Shown: positions 20,645-26,844 of the stretch, piece by piece
Layout of the letters: every line of letters begins with the position of its first letter
Position numbering within the stretch: the stretch's first letter is position 1
Assembly: GCA_009801015.1 (NCBI GenBank)
Contig: VHZZ01000512.1
Location: 129,022 to 155,865 of the forward strand
Length of the DNA: 26,844 bases
Reading direction: 5' to 3'
Origin: Silene noctiflora
Lineage: Eukaryota; Streptophyta; Magnoliopsida; Caryophyllales; Caryophyllaceae
Made by a program: the position numbers and the translations under genes
Notes under the pieces: generated by a model
What the model was told of the DNA's origin: nothing
The model's input: the letters and a program-made list of their open reading frames with translations, nothing else
Databases searched by the model: none

Positions 20645-23600
20645 TTAAATATTAATTCCCAGCTTCTTCTTCAGCTTCTCGACTTCCAGATATACAGTGG
20701 AGTATGGTAAGAACTCAAAGAAGTGAGCTTTGCTCAGGTCATTGATAGCGGTAGCAAGCTTTGGGATCTCTAGAGTCTCTTCATGAGTCAAGGTTCTCAC
20801 AAATCTAGCGGGATTACCAGCCCAAAGCTCGCCAGTAGGGATTCTTCGTCCTGGAGGAACCACTGAACCAGATTCAAGGATAGAATGAGTCTCCATCAAA
20901 GAACCTTCCATTAGAATCGAGTGTTGGCCTACTATGCATTCCGGTTCTATTGTGCACGACCTTAAGAGAGAATAAGCCCCGACTGTGACAAACCTATCCA
21001 CGGTTGTCTCAGCTGGTAGGCCTGGAAAGCATACAGGTAGACAAAATTATATGAGATGCTAACATTTACATTGATTTCTGAGGACAGTTAACTTACTTTG
21101 TGATTGAGAATATCTACACGTCTTGAAAAGAAAGCAAACTCAAAAATGGTAGCAAGAACGACAACAACAAAGGCACTATCTAATGTACATTATACATCAC
21201 TACAATTATTACCCTGGATGGCCTTGTTGGTTAGTGAGTTTGCAGGGTTGTATGCTCCAACTCTGGGTGTTAGGACTTAGGAGTAGTGACGCACAATACA
21301 ATGATAGACAGCCAATGTGATACTACAGCTGCATGATTAGTTTGGTTGAATGTCAACCGTAGATATGGCGAATTGGCAGCTAAAAATTCAACACCAACTG
21401 GTGAGTGCAATCCTATCCGTATACTTGCCAATGTTGTCATTATAAAAACAAATTACAATAAGATTCCTCACCAAAATTATCAAGATATGTTGTTTGCAGG
21501 GCACAGTTCAATTTAAACAACCCTAATATTATCAATGTTTGAGCATCAGAACCAGAGCGCAGACTCCTCCAAACTCAAATATTTAATAACCCCACCTTCC
21601 CCAGATAATAAAAGATGTGACCTCAACCTTGGTGATTGTCATCACTTCAAAGTATTACAGAAATATAAACTCGCATTGCCATGTATCTGAAAGTGACCGA
21701 CGTCCGAGGTAAAAGGAGATCAAGGATGTCACCAATGACCAATCTAGAATAGGTATGTGACTGTTTTAACACCATTTTGAAGGAGCAGTCATAAGCTTCG
21801 AATAAGTGCAACATAAGTCTTCGGAGAATCTTCATAATCATATACAAGAACAACCCCAGATTCATGCATATTGAAGGGCAAAACACCAAGGTCTCAATAC
21901 AGTGAAATTCAGATTCAGGAACTTTAACTGTTTAGTCTTAAGCTTAGATCACAACCAGTTTATCAATGAAACCAAAAAAAAGAAACAAAAAAAAAAACCT
22001 CATGCCAACAGTGACTCCATAATATATTTAGCAAACACAGGCATAACTCTCCACAACTACTCTTAGAAACTTCAATCTCAGTTTCAAAGACCAAAGACAC
22101 TAATAATAAATCCACACTCTCAACTCAAAAAGTCCACCTATAGTGCAGTAGAAAGTAATAAGACAAATATCTCGTGGATGCAAGGAACAGAACACAACTA
22201 AAGAGCCCAGTGAATGATTGAAGGAGTAAACCACTATCTATGCTACTACTGCTCTAACAGAACACAATATTGTACACATAGGTGGGAAATGCTCAACACA
22301 CTTCCCAGCTCAACCATAACATCACCACATCACTCTTCTGCCGCCCAAACTTGTAAGAAGACACCCATCACATCACAATTATTCCGCCCAAGCTCGGGAT
22401 ATCCTCATATTAGACTCATAAAAGTAAGTAATGGAATTCAGATACAAGCCCAGCGAGACTTCATCCTGAAACCAATCGATACTACTCATTGTTATCAACC
22501 TTGTTAGGCTTTTCTTGTTTTATAAGATGAATGATAAGTTTGAACTAGTCTCATCTACCAAGTTATAAGTAAATTAGAGGATTTGAGTTTATTTGGCCCG
22601 AGTTTGTAGGCTTCGTTATCAAAGCCATACTCGTGATCAAAGCTACAAACTGACAAATTCTACTAAAATATGACCAGTGCACTAAACTAAAATCTTATAG
22701 CTTGACATATAACCTTTTAACACTAGTTCTAACTTACTTATTACTCGATCATGTGTAATAGAAAAGTCTAAATAGTTGTTTCCAACAACTACAGGCCTCA
22801 TTAACAATTTAACAATATTTTTTAAGCTTATGTTACTAAATAATTCCTCGAATTAATTAACTTGTATGCAACAATTGGTTTAAACTTCTAACTTTTTATA
22901 TGATGGAGGGATTTGGAGGGGAAGGGCGGAGGACAATTTCCTTATTTTGGTTAGGAAAATGGATATGGAGGGGAGGGAAAATAAATCTTTCAAAATTTCC
23001 TGCATCATACGGAAGATATAAAAGGATAACTTAAATGGTTACATTCCTCCTCCTCACCCCTTTCCTGTTCTTTTTGTATCCAAACACGCCTAAGGTGTGT
23101 GAGTTCACAAAGATGTTCGATTTTTTTTAGTGTCCCAACTTCAAAGGTTAAGTCATAAAGTTTCCTAGGCCACACTTATGTTACTCGGATACTTCACTTA
23201 GTTGCCGTATTCTGTATCCAATACGTATTTTGTCGGATACAATACGACACTTTGATACTTCATTTTAGACCAAAATATTGAAAATTTCGCACAAAATAGC
23301 CGTATCAGATAATCCGATACGTATTTTGTCGGATACGAGTAGACAAGTCTGAGTAACATAGGGCCTCACTTGTACCACAATGCTCCATACTCACAATTCC
23401 ATCCATGGTGAGGTTTCTTAGAATATGAACTGTCACATGAATGTGATTACTCCTTTCATGAACATGGAATTGCAACAATAGACAAGAACCATACTTCGCA
23501 GTACCACCTCGGAAACTGAAGGCCAAATGAGTGAACTGGGCGTATTAAACGGAGTAGAACAAGAATGGAAGATGATCCGATTTCAAATTGATAGCTTTTT

Positions 23601-25640
23601 TACGCTTGAATATGATGTTTAGCAGATCGCACAAATCCTCAAGTGGCATGAATGAGCCAAGTGTAGCATAAGACATGCCAATGAACCTTTGAGTGCCAAA
23701 GTCCGAAAAAACTTTTGGTAAAGTCGCAGTTGAAGTTTTTGTGAAACTGTCCAGCCGAAGTTCATCAGGTTCGCAAATCTGAAACCTCAACTTTCTGAGA
23801 CTATATCTCCTAGTTCCGAGATCTGTTTAGGTGACATTTGTGTGCATTTGAAGTTTGAAGTTCGAGAAGTTAATTTTCTAGTGGAACAAGTATCGTCCAA
23901 AGATTAGGGGCAGTGAGAATTTTATAGCAGTTCCGTACAGTATGTCTTCCCGGCAATTCTGGTTCACCAGAGTTGTGTTAACTCTTGTTTACTCGTGCAT
24001 CAATTGAAGCTGATTTGGTCATGCCACAAGGTACTTGGACAAGCGAGAATTATTAAAATAGCATATGTTATTTACATGAAGTATTTTCATACGATAAGAT
24101 GTCTAGGAATATTTTAGGTAGTGAGCTAAGAAGTCTACCTAGAAGATTGGTAAGTGTAAGAGACGGTCTAGTAAGTAGTACTAACTAGGTTGTTACTTAC
24201 CCTCAACATCCTCCTAGCTAAACTGATGCATACAATTAACATCAATATTAGCTAAACTTACACTAAGTTAAATATTCCTAAGCAACTTAACTATAAATAA
24301 AATACTGCATGGCTCTACAAGTTTACATCTATGGCTCTTAAGAGCACATTCCGCGCGTGAACTGCCTTCAATCACAATATCCTTAGCTACAAGAAAGAGA
24401 GGAAACTACACAACATCGCCAACAAAAGCGTATTTTTGTATGAACTATGAAGATCTATTTTTGTATGAACTACACAACATCGCCAACAAAAGCCACAAAG
24501 AACTTGTTGGATAACTCAAACAAGCTCTTAGAAGTAAGTCAATCCACTCATACACTTACAATCTCGGTAAAGTTCCATCCTACTCTAAATACAAACCAAG
24601 TGACATCACATCCTAAAATAACAAAATCAATCTACAATTCTACATACAAACCAACTTAGTGAATACGGTGATGCGAGAACTCACTAACATACAAACCAAT
24701 CTGCTCACCTTCACCTCAACAAATCTCAGTTTTAAACCACCCCCAACCCTAATTCCTAGGAAACAGCACCTAAAACGCCGGTAAAATCATCAGTAACTAT
24801 TATTAACTCTGCATTTCAAATGTACCCAAAAATCTCAACAGCGTAGAAACAAATAAACAATTCATTTGCAAAATCCGAAGTATTAATCAAGCTCCCACAT
24901 TCCCCACAAATCCTTCGCCAAACCAACTCACATAAAAACAGCTAAAAACACAATAAACCCTGAGGTATCTCGCTTAAAACCGTCTTAAACCTACAATAAC
25001 ATCGAAAGTACTCGCCTTTAAGTTTAGGACGGTCTCAAACGAGATTCATCAGCAACTACAATCGTCTATCAACTAACGATTCATGTTATTAATAAACCTC
25101 CCACATTTCCCCCAAATCCCTTTATAAAATCAATTCCCAACATAAAATCAACAAATAACACAATCAAACCTCTAGCTAGTCTCGCTTAAAACCGTCTTAA
25201 ACATACGATACCAAAATAAATCAAATGAAGTCCGAACCTGTGGGAGAAGACCAAGCGGCATGAAGAACACACTTCTCCTGAACATTGGAACAAAAACCAA
25301 CACTAATCTTATTCAAATCACCCCTCAAAACGGCACCGTTCCATACAGAAGCACCATCCCAAACAGTAACTTGACCAGCGAGCACAACATTCGGCGCAAC
25401 ATATGCATCGACGGCGATCTTAGGGTCCCATTGACCTAATGGAATGAGCCTCCGTTGTCCGCGATAATCCCATTTCAATCGATCCGGTGATTCTTCGATT
25501 TCTCGATTTGGTAGCGGCGGGGAAGGGCGGTGATCGACGGCGGCGGCGGCGGCAGTTGAGGTGAGGTGGCGGAGGATGGATTTGGAGGAGGTGGGTGTGA
25601 GACGGAGGGTTTTTTGAGTGAGACGAGATAATGTCGCCAT
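20645..25640 (-). CDS. GAMMACAL: Gamma-carbonic-anhydrase-like subunit of mitochondrial complex I, 2 exons, 259 residues
   Basis: This is a subunit of the gamma-carbonic-anhydrase domain on the matrix face of plant mitochondrial complex I, needed for assembly of the complex. Exon 1 is 25238-25640 and exon 2 is 20645-21021. The GT-AG junction restores SSPTG/GLPAETTVDRF in frame, giving 780 nt including the stop. Residues 1 to about 40 are rich in Arg, Ser, Thr and Ala with no acid, a typical mitochondrial presequence. The body is a left-handed beta-helix of hexapeptide repeats (DAYVAPNVVLAGQVTVWDG, NGAVLRGDLNKISVG, CTIEPECIVGQHSILMEGSL). The C-terminus has FLPYSTVYLEVEKLKKKLG. True gamma-CAs carry VGHSAVLHGC; this one has VGAYSLLRSC, so two zinc-ligand histidines are absent, as in the CAL branch. 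Length fits Arabidopsis CAL1/CAL2 (about 252-256). The intron is 4,216 bp. Confidence 0.96.
22900..23095. repeat. Possible degenerate purine/pyrimidine-ended MITE in the GAMMACAL intron
   Basis: The left part is rich in GGAGGGATTTGGAGGGGAAGG. The right part, in reverse complement, reads GGAAAGGGGTGAGGAGGAGG followed by TATCCAAACACGCC. This opposed GGAGGG arrangement is common in a class of small plant elements. The ends do not match exactly and no target duplication is visible. Confidence 0.3.
23177..23360. mobile_element. Small non-autonomous foldback element, family A copy 2, in the GAMMACAL intron
   Basis: Terminal inverted repeats TATGTTACTCGGA and TCTGAGTAACATA enclose 184 bp of AT-rich DNA with repeated GTCGGATAC words. 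It aligns in reverse orientation with 2486-2671. The flanks TAGGCCACACTT and TAGGGCCTCACTT are similar to each other but do not abut the ends cleanly, so a target duplication is only possible. Confidence 0.75.
23545..23790 (-). other. Coding-like island of unknown origin in the GAMMACAL intron
   Basis: An 81-residue open frame with a protein-like mix of residues (FQICEPDELRLDSF, then GTQRFIGMSYATLGSFMPLEDLCDLLNI). The frame stays open upstream of the first ATG for a few more codons. No start context, splice pattern or family could be assigned. It may be a captured exon or chance. Confidence 0.3.
24404..24493. repeat. Nested direct repeats X-Y-Y-X in the GAMMACAL intron
   Basis: A 26-bp unit X (ending CATCGCCAACAAAAGC) occurs at 24404-24429 and 24468-24493. 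A 17-bp unit Y (TATTTTTGTATGAACTA) occurs at 24431-24447 and 24456-24472. The end of the second Y overlaps the start of the second X. All copies are perfect, so the event is recent. Confidence 0.85.
24870..25210. repeat. Tandem duplication, period about 205-212 bp, with an embedded hairpin
   Basis: CTCCCACATT(T/C)CC, an A-rich middle and then a perfectly shared 23-mer containing CTCGCTTAAAACCGTCTTAA (24968-24990 and 25180-25202) recur in order. In the first copy only, 24967-25045 forms a fold-back: ATCTCGCTTAAAACCGTC against the inverted GACGGTCTCAAACGAGAT-like right arm. The second copy ends 35 bp before GAMMACAL exon 1. Confidence 0.65.
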
Positions 25641-26844
25641 TGTTGTTGAGGTGAGAGAATGGGAAAGAAAGAGGTGTGGAGTGTGGTGGTTTGTGGCTGG
25701 AACACAATGTTTTTAGTTTTTAGTTTTTACGACTCCAAAACTCAAATAAATGGTTGCTGGTTCGGGGAGTAATCGGGATCGGTTCGCTTAAAACTTAGCT
25801 TAAGCGAGACTGCGAGAGTCATAACTCTTTCTCCATTTTCGATTGAAAAAAAATTAAGCTTTGTATTAGAATTTTTAAGTATAATTTTAATTTCTTTTCA
25901 TTATATTATTTAAAATTTTATTTTCTATCCATGATTATATTATGTTTTATTATTTTATAATTTTGCATATTTTATTAAATTTGATTTAGCCGAAAAAGTG
26001 AAATGAAAAGAATATAATGACAAACCAAAATCGACTCCTTCGAGTTGAACTCCACCTCCAATTTTATTAAGATTAATGAGCTCTCCGCTGAATTTGAGCT
26101 CGAACACAAACTTTTGAGTTGATTCAAGCTCACTTGAGCTTGAGTTTCGATTGGCTTAGTTACACTCATTTGTTGACTAACGTACCATACTACCATACAT
26201 GATATCAACTTCACTCGTAATGCCATGTTCTTTGGCGCTTTTTCCTGCCTGAATTTTATAATTATGTCGTAAGTGTACAATGATTTGTAACACATGTAGT
26301 CTTTATTGCAAACATAAAATGAAATATCAAAGGTCAAATAACATTATTGTACGATATAGAGCGTTTTTTACGCAAGACAAGTTATTACTCGTAAAAAATT
26401 ACGAGTAGTTTACGTTTAATGGGTACGTATTCAATGATGTTATTCTAAAATCAAGTACTTGTCCAACCTTTTCTTTGGTGGAAAAGAAGTGTGAAACGCT
26501 AAATAATGAAACGAAATATAAGTAGAAAGTGTATATCTATACATCTCACTACTCCAATAATTTGCGTTTTGATATTTTCCTACTCGATCATCAACAAGAG
26601 TCTTGACCTCTATTAATTCCTTCTTTCACAAACACCAGAAACGTCAGCGATGAGGGCAGATAATGCGGCGGTAAATAGTTGTTTATAAAAAACGCTATTA
26701 TCCAGATCATTATAGTCGAAAGGTATGAAGATCATTGTCTATTTGAGATTTTTTTTTTCTTGATTCAATTGGATTTTCTGTTTAGTTGAAGTAGGTCTTC
26801 CTTTTTTTTTTTCCTGGATGGTTATCTGTATGACATTGTGTGTT
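25641..26844. other. Intergenic, upstream of GAMMACAL; no certain gene
   Basis: About 25641-25700 is likely the GAMMACAL leader. 26030-26165 holds GAGCTCGAAC and CTTGAGCTTGAG words like the repeat at 10470-10870. A perfect 9-bp hairpin, TACTCGTAA-AAAA-TTACGAGTA, lies at 26386-26407. Near 26649 an ATG opens MRADNAA before a possible GT donor (GCGGCG/GTAAAT). It could be the start of a plus-strand gene past the right edge, but the evidence is thin. Confidence 0.45.

Noticed and set aside
25420-25707. Pro/Arg-rich frames over GAMMACAL exon 1
   Set aside because: Shadow frames of the GC-rich presequence-coding region; the real frame is MATLSRLTQKTL.
26386-26407. Perfect 9-bp hairpin TACTCGTAA-AAAA-TTACGAGTA
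   Set aside because: A short palindrome of this kind is expected by chance in AT-rich plant DNA. It has no gene next to it and bacterial-type terminators do not apply here.

Overview
The window is nuclear DNA of a flowering plant, very probably a eudicot. The evidence is AT-rich intergenic and intronic sequence, GT-AG introns with plant-style long T-rich tracts, and four plant protein families: a GH3 enzyme, a SWI3A chromatin subunit, an F-box/FIST protein and a mitochondrial gamma-carbonic-anhydrase-like protein. There is also a plant glycine-rich secreted protein and small plant DNA transposons of Stowaway and hAT type. The style of the repeats would suit a Caryophyllales genome, but the sequence alone does not prove this. 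Five undetermined bases (601, 933, 934, 944, 1070) show a draft assembly.

Layout from left to right. At 86-380 (minus) is the first exon of a GH3-type amido synthetase gene whose remainder lies beyond the left edge. At 1.6-4.9 kb an imperfect direct duplication holds one apparently intact glycine-rich secreted protein gene (3672-4205, minus) and a truncated relic of it (about 1730-1820, minus). A microsatellite and a small foldback element lie between them. At 5066-9707 (minus) is a complete seven-exon SWI3A gene (658 codons), with a Stowaway element in intron 2. A 1.4-kb divergent spacer separates it from the ten-exon F-box/FIST gene at 11075-19731 (plus, 515 residues). The introns of that gene carry small transposon remnants and two sets of internal repeats. 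After a 0.9-kb tail-to-tail spacer comes the two-exon GAMMACAL gene (20645-25640, minus, 259 residues), which is split by a 4.2-kb intron full of repeats. The last 1.2 kb is intergenic.

I assembled all exons by eye from frame continuity and GT/AG borders. Reading phase closes exactly across all 6, 9 and 1 introns of the three multi-exon genes, which makes those models strong. The genes do not form a pathway: they act in hormone conjugation, the cell wall, chromatin remodelling, probable ubiquitin-ligase substrate selection and mitochondrial complex I. The most informative large-scale signal is the tail-to-tail pairing of the F-box/FIST gene with GAMMACAL. To my knowledge these are also adjacent in Arabidopsis (At5g63520 and At5g63510), which suggests old conserved microsynteny. 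I found no convincing wholly new biological system. The items most worth a second look are the triplicated 3'-splice-site cassette in F-box intron 1, the insertion dated by its empty paralogous site upstream of the glycine-rich gene, the two-copy foldback family, and an unexplained coding-like island in the GAMMACAL intron.
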